In this document: one piece after another, positions 10,655-24,260 of the stretch | Layout: every line of letters starts with the position of its first letter | How positions within the stretch are numbered: position 1 is the stretch's first letter | NCBI GenBank assembly: GCA_039105265.1 | Contig: JAPFFF010000081.1 | Coordinates: forward strand, 1-64,000 | DNA length: 64,000 bases | Source of the DNA: Tritrichomonas musculus | Taxonomy: Eukaryota; Parabasalia; Tritrichomonadida; Tritrichomonadidae | Reading direction: 5' to 3' | The notes under the pieces: model-generated | What the model saw: the letters and a program-made list of their open reading frames with translations, nothing else | Databases searched by the model: none | Told to the model about the DNA's origin: nothing | Made by a program: the position numbers and the translations under genes

Positions 10655-13600
10655 TTAATTATCTTACAAAAGTGTTTGAGATTTGTGTTTTATTTAACTC
10701 TGTTCACTTGTGAGAAACGTTTGAATAGGAATAATTGAGATTAAGCTTTAATTTTTACTGATTTTACTTAATTTCGAAATCGTTTATAATTATCTTACAA
10801 AAGTGTTTGAGATTTGTGTTTTATTTAACTCTGTTCACTTGTGAGAAACGTTTGAATAGGAATAATTGAGATTAAGCTTTAATTTTTACTGATTTTACTT
10901 AATTTCGAAATCGTTTATAATTATCTTACAAAAGTGTTTGAGATTTGTGTTTTATTTAACTCTGTTCACTTGTGAGAAACGTTTGAATAGGAATAATTGA
11001 GATTAAGCTTTAATTTTTACTGATTTTACTTAATTTCGAAATCGTTTATAATTATCTTACAAAAGTGTTTGAGATTTATGTTTTATTTAACTCTGTTCAC
11101 TTGTGAGAAACGTTTGAATAGGAATAATTGAGATTAAGCTTTAATTTTTACTGATTTTACTTAATTTCGAAATCGTTTATAATTATCTTACAAAAGTGTT
11201 TGAGATTTGTGTTTTATTTAACTCTGTTCACTTGTGAGAAACGTTTGAATAAGAATAATTGATATTGCGATTTAATCTTTATTGATTTTACTTAATTTCG
11301 AAATCGTTTTTAATTATCTTACAAAAGTGTTTGAGATTTGTGTTTTATTTAACTCTGTTCATTTGTGAGAAACGTTTGAATAAGAATAACTGAGATTAAG
11401 CTTTAATTTTTACTGATTTTACTTAATTTCGAAATCGTTTTTAATTATCTTACAAAAGTGTTTGAGATTTGTGTTTTATTTAACTCTGTTCACTTGTGAG
11501 AAACGTTTGAATAGGAATAACTGAGATTAAGCTTTAATTTTTACTGATTTTACTTAATTTCGAAATCGTTTTTAATTATCTTACAAAAGTGTTTGAGATT
11601 TGTGTTTTATTTAACTCTGTTCACTTGTGAGAAACGTTTGAATAAGAATAATTGATATTGCGATTTAATCTTTATTGATTTTACTTAATTTCGAAATCGT
11701 TTTTAATTATCTTACAAAAGTGTTTGAGATTTGTGTTTTATTTAACTCTGTTCACTTGTGAGAAACGTTTGAATAAGAATAACTGAGATTAAGCTTTAAT
11801 TTTTACTGATTTTACTTAATTTCGAAATCGTTTTTAATTATCTTACAAAAGTGTTTGAGATTTGTGTTTTATTTAACTCTGTTCATTTGTGAGAAACGTT
11901 TGAATAGGAATAATTGAGATTAAGCTTTAATTTTTACTGATTTTACTTAATTTCGAAATCGTTTTTAATTATCTTACAAAAGTGTTTGAGATTTGTGTTT
12001 TATTTAACTCTGTTCATTTGTGAGAAATGTTAGAATAAGAATAACTGAGATTAAGCTTTAATTTTTACTGATTTTACTTAATTTCGAAATCGTTTTTAAT
12101 TATCTTACAAAAGTGTTTGAGATTTGTGTTTTATTTAACTCTGTTCATTTGTGAGAAACGTTTGAATAAGAATAACTGAGATTAAGCTTTAATTTTTACT
12201 GATTTTACTTAATTTCGAAATCGTTTATAATTATCTTACAAAAGTGTTTGAGATTTGTGTTTTATTTAACTCTGTTCATTTGTGAGAAACGTTTGAATAA
12301 GAATAACTGAGATTAAGCTTTAATTTTTACTGATTTTACTTAATTTCGAAATCGTTTTTAATTATCTTACAAAAGTGTTTGAGATTTGTGTTTTATTTAA
12401 CTCTGTTCACTTGTGAGAAACGTTTGAATAAGAATAATTGATATTGCGATTTAATCTTTATTGATTTTACTTAATTTCGAAATCGTTTTTAATTATCTTA
12501 CAAAAGTGTTTGAGATTTGTGTTTTATTTAACTCTGTTCACTTGTGAGAAACGTTTGAATAAGAATAACTGAGATTAAGCTTTAATTTTTACTGATTTTA
12601 CTTAATTTCGAAATCGTTTTTAATTATCTTACAAAAGTGTTTGAGATTTGTGTTTTATTTAACTCTGTTCATTTGTGAGAAACGTTTGAATAAGAATAAC
12701 TGAGATTAAGCTTTAATTTTTATTGATTTTACTTAATTTCGAAATCGTTTATAATTATCTTACAAAAGTGTTTGAGATTTGTGTTTTATTTAACTCTGTT
12801 CATTTGTGAGAAACGTTTGAATAAGAATAACTGAGATTAAGCTTTAATTTTTATTGATTTTACTTAATTTCGAAATCGTTTATAATTATCTTACAAAAGT
12901 GTTTGAGATTTGTGTTTTATTTAACTCTGTTCATTTGTGAGAAACGTTTGAATAAGAATAACTGAGATTAAGCTTTAATTTTTACTGATTTTACTTAATT
13001 TCGAAATCGTTTTTAATTATCTTACAAAAGTGTTTGAGATTTGTGTTTTATTTAACTCTGTTCATTTGTGAGAAACGTTTGAATAAGAATAACTGAGATT
13101 AAGCTTTAATTTTTATTGATTTTACTTAATTTCGAAATCGTTTTTAATTATCTTACAAAAGTGTTTGAGATTTGTGTTTTATTTAACTCTGTTCACTTGT
13201 GAGAAACGTTTGAATAAGAATAACTGAGATTAAGCTTTAATTTTTATTGATTTTACTTAATTTCGAAATCGTTTTTAATTATCTTACAAAAGTGTTTGAG
13301 ATTTGTGTTTTATTTAACTCTGTTCATTTGTGAGAAACGTTTGAATAAGAATAACTGAGATTAAGCTTTAATTTTTATTGATTTTACTTAATTTCGAAAT
13401 CGTTTTTAATTATCTTACAAAAGTGTTTGAGATTTGTGTTTTATTTAACTCTGTTCATTTGTGAGAAACGTTTGAATAAGAATAACTGAGATTAAGCTTT
13501 AATTTTTATTGATTTTACTTAATTTCGAAATCGTTTATAATTATCTTACAAAAGTGTTTGAGATTTGTGTTTTATTTAACTCTGTTCATTTGTGAGAAAC

Positions 13601-16600
13601 GTTTGAATAAGAATAACTGAGATTAAGCTTTAATTTTTACTGATTTTACTTAATTTCGAAATCGTTTATAATTATCTTACAAAAGTGTTTGAGATTTGTG
13701 TTTTATTTAACTCTGTTCACTTGTGAGAAACGTTTGAATAAGAATAATTGATATTGCGATTTAATCTTTATTGATTTTACTTAATTTCGAAATCGTTTAT
13801 AATTATCTTACAAAAGTGTTTGAGATTTGTGTTTTATTTAACTCTGTTCACTTGTGAGAAACGTTTGAATAAGAATAACTGAGATTAAGCTTTAATTTTT
13901 ACTGATTTTACTTAATTTCGAAATCGTTTTTAATTATCTTACAAAAGTGTTTGAGATTTGTGTTTTATTTAACTCTGTTCATTTGTGAGAAACGTTTGAA
14001 TAAGAATAACTGAGATTAAGCTTTAATTTTTATTGATTTTACTTAATTTCGAAATCGTTTATAATTATCTTACAAAAGTGTTTGAGATTTGTGTTTTATT
14101 TAACTCTGTTCACTTGTGAGAAACGTTTGAATAAGAATAATTGATATTGCGATTTAATCTTTATTGATTTTACTTAATTTCGAAATCGTTTTTAATTATC
14201 TTACAAAAGTGTTTGAGATTTGTGTTTTATTTAACTCTGTTCACTTGTGAGAAACGTTTGAATAAGAATAACTGAGATTAAGCTTTAATTTTTACTGATT
14301 TTACTTAATTTCGAAATCGTTTTTAATTATCTTACAAAAGTGTTTGAGATTTGTGTTTTATTTAACTCTGTTCATTTGTGAGAAACGTTTGAATAAGAAT
14401 AACTGAGATTAAGCTTTAATTTTTATTGATTTTACTTAATTTCGAAATCGTTTTTAATTATCTTACAAAAGTGTTTGAGATTTGTGTTTTATTTAACTCT
14501 GTTCATTTGTGAGAAACGTTTGAATAAGAATAACTGAGATTAAGCTTTAATTTTTATTGATTTTACTTAATTTCGAAATCGTTTATAATTATCTTACAAA
14601 AGTGTTTGAGATTTGTGTTTTATTTAACTCTGTTCATTTGTGAGAAACGTTTGAATAAGAATAATTGATATTGCGCTTTAATCTTTACTAATTTTACTTA
14701 ATTTCGAAATCGTTTTTAATTATCTTACAAAAGTGTTTGAGATTTGTGTTTTATTTAACTCTGTTCATTTGTGAGAAACGTTTGAATAAGAATAACTGAG
14801 ATTAAGCTTTAATTTTTATTGATTTTACTTAATTTCGAAATCGTTTATAATTATCTTACAAAAGTGTTTGAGATTTGTGTTTTATTTAACTCTGTTCATT
14901 TGTGAGAAACGTTTGAATAAGAATAACTGAGATTAAGCTTTAATTTTTATTGATTTTACTTAATTTCGAAATCGTTTATAATTATCTTACAAAAGTGTTT
15001 GAGATTTGTGTTTTATTTAACTCTGTTCATTTGTGAGAAACGTTTGAATAAGAATAACTGAGATTAAGCTTTAATTTTTACTGATTTTACTTAATTTCGA
15101 AATCGTTTTTAATTATCTTACAAAAGTGTTTGAGATTTGTGTTTTATTTAACTCTGTTCATTTGTGAGAAACGTTTGAATAAGAATAACTGAGATTAAGC
15201 TTTAATTTTTATTGATTTTACTTAATTTCGAAATCGTTTTCAATTATCTTACAAAAGTGTTTGAGATTTGTGTTTTATTTAACTCTGTTCACTTGTGAGA
15301 AACGTTTGAATAAGAATAACTGAGATTAAGCTTTAATTTTTATTGATTTTACTTAATTTCGAAATCGTTTTCAATTATCTTACAAAAGTGTTTGAGATTT
15401 GTGTTTTATTTAACTCTGTTCATTTGTGAGAAACGTTTGAATAAGAATAACTGAGATTAAGCTTTAATTTTTACTGATTTTACTTAATTTCGAAATCGTT
15501 TTTAATTATCTTACAAAAGTGTTTGAGATTTGTGTTTTATTTAACTCTGTTCATTTGTGAGAAACGTTTGAATAAGAATAACTGAGATTAAGCTTTAATT
15601 TTTATTGATTTTACTTAATTTCGAAATCGTTTATAATTATCTTACAAAAGTGTTTGAGATTTGTGTTTTATTTAACTCTGTTCATTTGTGAGAAACGTTT
15701 GAATAAGAATAACTGAGATTAAGCTTTAATTTTTACTGATTTTACTTAATTTCGAAATCGTTTTTAATTATCTTACAAAAGTGTTTGAGATTTGTGTTTT
15801 ATTTAACTCTGTTCATTTGTGAGAAACGTTTGAATAAGAATAACTGAGATTAAGCTTTAATTTTTACTGATTTTACTTAATTTCGAAATCGTTTTTAATT
15901 ATCTTACAAAAGTGTTTGAGATTTGTGTTTTATTTAACTCTGTTCACTTGTGAGAAACGTTTGAATAAGAATAACTGAGATTAAGCTTTAATTTTTACTG
16001 ATTTTACTTAATTTCGAAATCGTTTTTAATTATCTTACAAAAGTGTTTGAGATTTGTGTTTTATTTAACTCTGTTCATTTGTGAGAAACGTTTGAATAAG
16101 AATAACTGAGATTAAGCTTTAATTTTTATTGATTTTACTTAATTTCGAAATCGTTTATAATTATCTTACAAAAGTGTTTGAGATTTGTGTTTTATTTAAC
16201 TCTGTTCATTTGTGAGAAACGTTTGAATAAGAATAACTGAGATTAAGCTTTAATTTTTACTGATTTTACTTAATTTCGAAATCGTTTTTAATTATCTTAC
16301 AAAAGTGTTTGAGATTTGTGTTTTATTTAACTCTGTTCATTTGTGAGAAACGTTTGAATAAGAATAACTGAGATTAAGCTTTAATTTTTACTGATTTTAC
16401 TTAATTTCGAAATCGTTTATAATTATCTTACAAAAGTGTTTGAGATTTGTGTTTTATTTAACTCTGTTCACTTGTGAGAAACGTTTGAATAAGAATAATT
16501 GATATTGCGATTTAATCTTTATTGATTTTACTTAATTTCGAAATCGTTTATAATTATCTTACAAAAGTGTTTGAGATTTGTGTTTTATTTAACTCTGTTC

Positions 16601-16680
16601 ATTTGTGAGAAATGTTAGAATAAGAATAACTGAGATTAAGCTTTAATTTTTACTGATTTTACTTAATTTCGAAATCGTTT

Positions 16681-19300
16681 TTAATTATCTTACAAAAGTG
16701 TTTGAGATTTGTGTTTTATTTAACTCTGTTCACTTGTGAGAAACGTTTGAATAAGAATAATTGATATTGCGATTTAATCTTTATTGATTTTACTTAATTT
16801 CGAAATCGTTTTTAATTATCTTACAAAAGTGTTTGAGATTTGTGTTTTATTTAACTCTGTTCACTTGTGAGAAACGTTTGAATAGGAATAATTGAGATTA
16901 AGCTTTAATTTTTACTGATTTTACTTAATTTCGAAATCGTTTATAATTATCTTACAAAAGTGTTTGAGATTTATGTTTTATTTAACTCTGTTCACTTGTG
17001 AGAAACGTTTGAATAAGAATAATTGATATTGCGATTTAATCTTTATTGATTTTACTTAATTTCGAAATCGTTTATAATTATCTTACAAAAGTGTTTGAGA
17101 TTTGTGTTTTATTTAACTCTGTTCACTTGTGAGAAACGTTTGAATAGGAATAATTGAGATTAAGCTTTAATTTTTACTGATTTTACTTAATTTCGAAATC
17201 GTTTATAATTATCTTACAAAAGTGTTTGAGATTTGTGTTTTATTTAACTCTGTTCACTTGTGAGAAACGTTTGAATAGGAATAATTGATATTGCGATTTA
17301 ATTTTTACTGATTTTACTTAATTTCGAAATCGTTTTTAATTATCTTACAAAAGTGTTTGAGATTTGTGTTTTATTTAACTCTGTTCACTTGTGAGAAACG
17401 TTTGAATAAGAATAATTGATATTGCGATTTAATCTTTATTGATTTTACTTAATTTCGAAATCGTTTTTAATTATCTTACAAAAGTGTTTGAGATTTGTGT
17501 TTTATTTAACTCTGTTCATTTGTGAGAAATGTTAGAATAAGAATAACTGAGATTAAGCTTTAATTTTTACTGATTTTACTTAATTTCGAAATCGTTTTTA
17601 ATTATCTTACAAAAGTGTTTGAGATTTGTGTTTTATTTAACTCTGTTCATTTGTGAGAAACGTTTGAATAAGAATAACTGAGATTAAGCTTTAATTTTTA
17701 CTGATTTTAATTAATTTCGAAATCGTTTATAATTATCTTACAAAAGTGTTTGAGATTTGTGTTTTATTTAACTCTGTTCACTTGTGAGAAACGTTTGAAT
17801 AGGAATAATTGATATTGCGATTTAATTTTTACTGATTTTACTTAATTTCGAAATCGTTTTTAATTATCTTACAAAAGTGTTTGAGATTTGTGTTTTATTT
17901 AACTCTGTTCACTTGTGAGAAACGTTTGAATAGGAATAATTGAGATTAAGCTTTAATTTTTACTGATTTTACTTAATTTCGAAATCGTTTATAATTATCT
18001 TACAAAAGTGTTTGAGATTTGTGTTTTATTTAACTCTGTTCACTTGTGAGAAACGTTTGAATAGGAATAATTGAGATTAAGCTTTAATTTTTACTGATTT
18101 TACTTAATTTCGAAATCGTTTATAATTATCTTACAAAAGTGTTTGAGATTTGTGTTTTATTTAACTCTGTTCACTTGTGAGAAACGTTTGAATAGGAATA
18201 ATTGAGATTAAGCTTTAATTTTTACTGATTTTACTTAATTTCGAAATCGTTTATAATTATCTTACAAAAGTGTTTGAGATTTGTGTTTTATTTAACTCTG
18301 TTCACTTGTGAGAAACGTTTGAATAGGAATAATTGAGATTAAGCTTTAATTTTTACTGATTTTACTTAATTTCGAAATCGTTTATAATTATCTTACAAAA
18401 GTGTTTGAGATTTGTGTTTTATTTAACTCTGTTCACTTGTGAGAAACGTTTGAATAGGAATAATTGAGATTAAGCTTTAATTTTTACTGATTTTACTTAA
18501 TTTCGAAATCGTTTTTAATTATCTTACAAAAGTGTTTGAGATTTGTGTTTTATTTAACTCTGTTCACTTGTGAGAAACGTTTGAATAAGAATAATTGATA
18601 TTGCGATTTAATCTTTATTGATTTTACTTAATTTCGAAATCGTTTTTAATTATCTTACAAAAGTGTTTGAGATTTGTGTTTTATTTAACTCTGTTCATTT
18701 GTGAGAAATGTTAGATTAAGAATAATTGAGATTAAGCTTTAATTTTTACTGATTTTACTTAATTTCGAAATCGTTTTTAATTATCTTACAAAAGTGTTTG
18801 AGATTTGTGTTTTATTTAACTCTGTTCACTTGTGAGAAACGTTTGAATAGGAATAATTGAGATTAAGCTTTAATTTTTACTGATTTTACTTAATTTCGAA
18901 ATCGTTTATAATTATCTTACAAAAGTGTTTGAGATTTGTGTTTTATTTAACTCTGTTCACTTGTGAGAAACGTTTGAATAGGAATAATTGAGATTAAGCT
19001 TTAATTTTTACTGATTTTACTTAATTTCGAAATCGTTTTTAATTATCTTACAAAAGTGTTTGAGATTTGTGTTTTATTTAACTCTGTTCACTTGTGAGAA
19101 ACGTTTGAATAGGAATAATTGATATTGCGATTTAATTTTTACTGATTTTACTTAATTTCGAAATCGTTTTTAATTATCTTACAAAAGTGTTTGAGATTTG
19201 TGTTTTATTTAACTCTGTTCACTTGTGAGAAACGTTTGAATAAGAATAATTGATATTGCGATTTAATCTTTATTGATTTTACTTAATTTCGAAATCGTTT
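16681..19300 (+). repeat. Local 20-monomer block, first copy
   Basis: The order N, G, Na, G, X, N, M, H, X, then a run of G, N, E, G, G, X, N matches 20349-23081. The second copy has one additional G unit. Two rare markers confirm it: the C-to-A change in GATTTTAATTAATTT (17710/21360) and TGTTAGATTAAG (18709/22490). Confidence 0.87.
17860..18514 (+). repeat. Homogeneous run of five class G monomers
   Basis: Five consecutive units carry C53, AATAGG, TTGAG and the HindIII core, with almost no differences among them. The run ends at a class N unit. The corresponding run in the second copy (21510-22295) has six units, so this stretch has changed in copy number since the block was duplicated. Confidence 0.88.
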
Positions 19301-20348
19301 TTAATTATCTTACAAAAGTGTTTGAGATTTGTGTTTTATTTAACTCTGTTCATTTGTGAGAAATGTTAGAATAAGAATAACTGAGATTAAGCTTTAATTT
19401 TTACTGATTTTACTTAATTTCGAAATCGTTTTTAATTATCTTACAAAAGTGTTTGAGATTTGTGTTTTATTTAACTCTGTTCATTTGTGAGAAACGTTTG
19501 AATAAGAATAACTGAGATTAAGCTTTAATTTTTACTGATTTTACTTAATTTCGAAATCGTTTATAATTATCTTACAAAAGTGTTTGAGATTTGTGTTTTA
19601 TTTAACTCTGTTCACTTGTGAGAAACGTTTGAATAAGAATAATTGATATTGCGATTTAATCTTTATTGATTTTACTTAATTTCGAAATCGTTTTTAATTA
19701 TCTTACAAAAGTGTTTGAGATTTGTGTTTTATTTAACTCTGTTCATTTGTGAGAAATGTTAGAATAAGAATAACTGAGATTAAGCTTTAATTTTTACTGA
19801 TTTTACTTAATTTCGAAATCGTTTTTAATTATCTTACAAAAGTGTTTGAGATTTGTGTTTTATTTAACTCTGTTCATTTGTGAGAAACGTTTGAATAAGA
19901 ATAACTGAGATTAAGCTTTAATTTTTACTGATTTTACTTAATTTCGAAATCGTTTATAATTATCTTACAAAAGTGTTTGAGATTTGTGTTTTATTTAACT
20001 CTGTTCACTTGTGAGAAACGTTTGAATAAGAATAATTGATATTGCGATTTAATCTTTATTGATTTTACTTAATTTCGAAATCGTTTATAATTATCTTACA
20101 AAAGTGTTTGAGATTTGTGTTTTATTTAACTCTGTTCATTTGTGAGAAATGTTAGAATAAGAATAACTGAGATTAAGCTTTAATTTTTACTGATTTTACT
20201 TAATTTCGAAATCGTTTTTAATTATCTTACAAAAGTGTTTGAGATTTGTGTTTTATTTAACTCTGTTCATTTGTGAGAAACGTTTGAATAAGAATAACTG
20301 AGATTAAGCTTTAATTTTTACTGATTTTACTTAATTTCGAAATCGTTT
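19301..20348 (+). repeat. Trimeric M-H-N array, eight monomers
   Basis: The order is M, H, N, M, H, N, M, H, with 393-bp spacing. The shortened unit that follows (20349-20461) is N-like and would complete the third trimer. Confidence 0.88.
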
Positions 20349-20461
20349 ATAATTATCTTACAAAAGTGTTTGACTCTGTTCACTTGTGAGAAACGTTTGA
20401 ATAAGAATAATTGATATTGCGATTTAATCTTTATTGATTTTACTTAATTTCGAAATCGTTT
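20349..20461 (+). repeat. 113-bp class N monomer lacking 18 bp (unit positions 26-43)
   Basis: The unit jumps from GTGTTTGA to CTCTGTTCAC at 20373/20374, so the ATTTGTGTTTTATT block is missing. After this point all unit starts shift by -18. The unit falls at the point where the local block at 16681 starts to be repeated, and where alignment of the two copies shifts by one monomer (M, N in the first copy; M, H, N in the second). A simple internal deletion and an out-of-register join are both possible. Confidence 0.92.
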
Positions 20462-21509
20462 TTAATTATCTTACAAAAGTGTTTGAGATTTGTGTTTTAT
20501 TTAACTCTGTTCACTTGTGAGAAACGTTTGAATAGGAATAATTGAGATTAAGCTTTAATTTTTACTGATTTTACTTAATTTCGAAATCGTTTATAATTAT
20601 CTTACAAAAGTGTTTGAGATTTATGTTTTATTTAACTCTGTTCACTTGTGAGAAACGTTTGAATAAGAATAATTGATATTGCGATTTAATCTTTATTGAT
20701 TTTACTTAATTTCGAAATCGTTTATAATTATCTTACAAAAGTGTTTGAGATTTGTGTTTTATTTAACTCTGTTCACTTGTGAGAAACGTTTGAATAGGAA
20801 TAATTGAGATTAAGCTTTAATTTTTACTGATTTTACTTAATTTCGAAATCGTTTATAATTATCTTACAAAAGTGTTTGAGATTTGTGTTTTATTTAACTC
20901 TGTTCACTTGTGAGAAACGTTTGAATAGGAATAATTGATATTGCGATTTAATTTTTACTGATTTTACTTAATTTCGAAATCGTTTTTAATTATCTTACAA
21001 AAGTGTTTGAGATTTGTGTTTTATTTAACTCTGTTCACTTGTGAGAAACGTTTGAATAAGAATAATTGATATTGCGATTTAATCTTTATTGATTTTACTT
21101 AATTTCGAAATCGTTTTTAATTATCTTACAAAAGTGTTTGAGATTTGTGTTTTATTTAACTCTGTTCATTTGTGAGAAATGTTAGAATAAGAATAACTGA
21201 GATTAAGCTTTAATTTTTACTGATTTTACTTAATTTCGAAATCGTTTTTAATTATCTTACAAAAGTGTTTGAGATTTGTGTTTTATTTAACTCTGTTCAT
21301 TTGTGAGAAACGTTTGAATAAGAATAACTGAGATTAAGCTTTAATTTTTACTGATTTTAATTAATTTCGAAATCGTTTATAATTATCTTACAAAAGTGTT
21401 TGAGATTTGTGTTTTATTTAACTCTGTTCACTTGTGAGAAACGTTTGAATAGGAATAATTGATATTGCGATTTAATTTTTACTGATTTTACTTAATTTCG
21501 AAATCGTTT

Positions 21510-22295
21510 TTAATTATCTTACAAAAGTGTTTGAGATTTGTGTTTTATTTAACTCTGTTCACTTGTGAGAAACGTTTGAATAGGAATAATTGAGATTAAG
21601 CTTTAATTTTTACTGATTTTACTTAATTTCGAAATCGTTTATAATTATCTTACAAAAGTGTTTGAGATTTGTGTTTTATTTAACTCTGTTCACTTGTGAG
21701 AAACGTTTGAATAGGAATAATTGAGATTAAGCTTTAATTTTTACTGATTTTACTTAATTTCGAAATCGTTTATAATTATCTTACAAAAGTGTTTGAGATT
21801 TGTGTTTTATTTAACTCTGTTCACTTGTGAGAAACGTTTGAATAGGAATAATTGAGATTAAGCTTTAATTTTTACTGATTTTACTTAATTTCGAAATCGT
21901 TTATAATTATCTTACAAAAGTGTTTGAGATTTGTGTTTTATTTAACTCTGTTCACTTGTGAGAAACGTTTGAATAGGAATAATTGAGATTAAGCTTTAAT
22001 TTTTACTGATTTTACTTAATTTCGAAATCGTTTATAATTATCTTACAAAAGTGTTTGAGATTTGTGTTTTATTTAACTCTGTTCACTTGTGAGAAACGTT
22101 TGAATAGGAATAATTGAGATTAAGCTTTAATTTTTACTGATTTTACTTAATTTCGAAATCGTTTATAATTATCTTACAAAAGTGTTTGAGATTTGTGTTT
22201 TATTTAACTCTGTTCACTTGTGAGAAACGTTTGAATAGGAATAATTGAGATTAAGCTTTAATTTTTACTGATTTTACTTAATTTCGAAATCGTTT
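21510..22295 (+). repeat. Homogeneous run of six class G monomers
   Basis: Six near-identical G units lie between an X/G boundary and an N unit. The run is one unit longer than its counterpart at 17860-18514. Confidence 0.87.
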
Positions 22296-23212
22296 TTAAT
22301 TATCTTACAAAAGTGTTTGAGATTTGTGTTTTATTTAACTCTGTTCACTTGTGAGAAACGTTTGAATAAGAATAATTGATATTGCGATTTAATCTTTATT
22401 GATTTTACTTAATTTCGAAATCGTTTTTAATTATCTTACAAAAGTGTTTGAGATTTGTGTTTTATTTAACTCTGTTCATTTGTGAGAAATGTTAGATTAA
22501 GAATAATTGAGATTAAGCTTTAATTTTTACTGATTTTACTTAATTTCGAAATCGTTTTTAATTATCTTACAAAAGTGTTTGAGATTTGTGTTTTATTTAA
22601 CTCTGTTCACTTGTGAGAAACGTTTGAATAGGAATAATTGAGATTAAGCTTTAATTTTTACTGATTTTACTTAATTTCGAAATCGTTTATAATTATCTTA
22701 CAAAAGTGTTTGAGATTTGTGTTTTATTTAACTCTGTTCACTTGTGAGAAACGTTTGAATAGGAATAATTGAGATTAAGCTTTAATTTTTACTGATTTTA
22801 CTTAATTTCGAAATCGTTTATAATTATCTTACAAAAGTGTTTGAGATTTGTGTTTTATTTAACTCTGTTCACTTGTGAGAAACGTTTGAATAGGAATAAT
22901 TGATATTGCGATTTAATTTTTACTGATTTTACTTAATTTCGAAATCGTTTTTAATTATCTTACAAAAGTGTTTGAGATTTGTGTTTTATTTAACTCTGTT
23001 CACTTGTGAGAAACGTTTGAATAAGAATAATTGATATTGCGATTTAATCTTTATTGATTTTACTTAATTTCGAAATCGTTTTTAATTATCTTACAAAAGT
23101 GTTTGAGATTTGTGTTTTATTTAACTCTGTTCACTTGTGAGAAACGTTTGAATAAGAATAATTGATATTGCGATTTAATCTTTATTGATTTTACTTAATT
23201 TCGAAATCGTTT

Positions 23213-23343
23213 TTAATTATCTTACAAAAGTGTTTGAGATGTGTATTTTATTTAACTCTGTTCACTTGTGAGAAACGTTTGAATAAGAATAACTGAGATT
23301 AAGCTTTAATTTTTACTGATTTTACTTAATTTCGAAATCGTTT
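23213..23343 (+). repeat. Second monomer with the rare ATGTGTATTTT variant
   Basis: Unit positions 27-37 read ATGTGTATTTT instead of ATTTGTGTTTT, as in the 133-bp unit at 2225. The remainder is class H with C53 and CTGAG, not class N, so the variant has been combined with a different right half. It marks the left end of the right-hand copy of the large segmental duplication. Confidence 0.88.
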
Positions 23344-24260
23344 TTAATTATCTTACAAAAGTGTTTGAGATTTGTGTTTTATTTAACTCTGTTCATTTGT
23401 GAGAAACGTTTGAATAAGAATAACTGAGATTAAGCTTTAATTTTTATTGATTTTACTTAATTTCGAAATCGTTTATAATTATCTTACAAAAGTGTTTGAG
23501 ATTTGTGTTTTATTTAACTCTGTTCACTTGTGAGAAACGTTTGAATAAGAATAATTGAGATTAAGCTTTAATTTTTACTGATTTTACTTAATTTCGAAAT
23601 CGTTTATAATTATCTTACAAAAGTGTTTGAGATTTATGTTTTATTTAACTCTGTTCACTTGTGAGAAACGTTTGAATAAGAATAATTGATATTGCGATTT
23701 AATCTTTATTGATTTTACTTAATTTCGAAATCGTTTTTAATTATCTTACAAAAGTGTTTGAGATTTGTGTTTTATTTAACTCTGTTCACTTGTGAGAAAC
23801 GTTTGAATAGGAATAATTGAGATTAAGCTTTAATTTTTACTGATTTTACTTAATTTCGAAATCGTTTATAATTATCTTACAAAAGTGTTTGAGATTTATG
23901 TTTTATTTAACTCTGTTCACTTGTGAGAAACGTTTGAATAAGAATAATTGATATTGCGATTTAATCTTTATTGATTTTACTTAATTTCGAAATCGTTTAT
24001 AATTATCTTACAAAAGTGTTTGAGATTTGTGTTTTATTTAACTCTGTTCACTTGTGAGAAACGTTTGAATAGGAATAATTGAGATTAAGCTTTAATTTTT
24101 ACTGATTTTACTTAATTTCGAAATCGTTTATAATTATCTTACAAAAGTGTTTGAGATTTGTGTTTTATTTAACTCTGTTCACTTGTGAGAAACGTTTGAA
24201 TAGGAATAATTGATATTGCGATTTAATTTTTACTGATTTTACTTAATTTCGAAATCGTTT

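Larger units (their letters stand above)
2225..16350 (+). repeat. Segmental duplication within the array, left copy
   Basis: Monomer order and rare variants in this stretch match those at about 23213-38380. Paired markers are ATGTGTATTTT (2251/23239), an M unit with TTGAG (4821/25930), GCGCTTTAATCTTTACTAA (7991/29362 and 14672/36436), TGTTAGATTAAG (9801/31172), TTGTGTGAAATG (10581/31952), an M unit (12026/33397) and TCAATTATC (15241/37267). Offsets are 20,988, then 21,109, 21,371, 21,764 and 22,026. After the early irregular units they change by whole monomers (two, three and two). The right end is approximate: class H units differ from about 16.38 kb. Confidence 0.85.
20349..23081 (+). repeat. 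Local 20-monomer block, second copy (21 units)
   Basis: This stretch repeats the monomer order of 16681-19300 at an offset of 28 monomers minus 18 bp (3,650), rising to 29 monomers minus 18 bp (3,781) after one extra G unit. After about 23,082 the orders differ (M in the first copy, N in the second). Confidence 0.86.
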
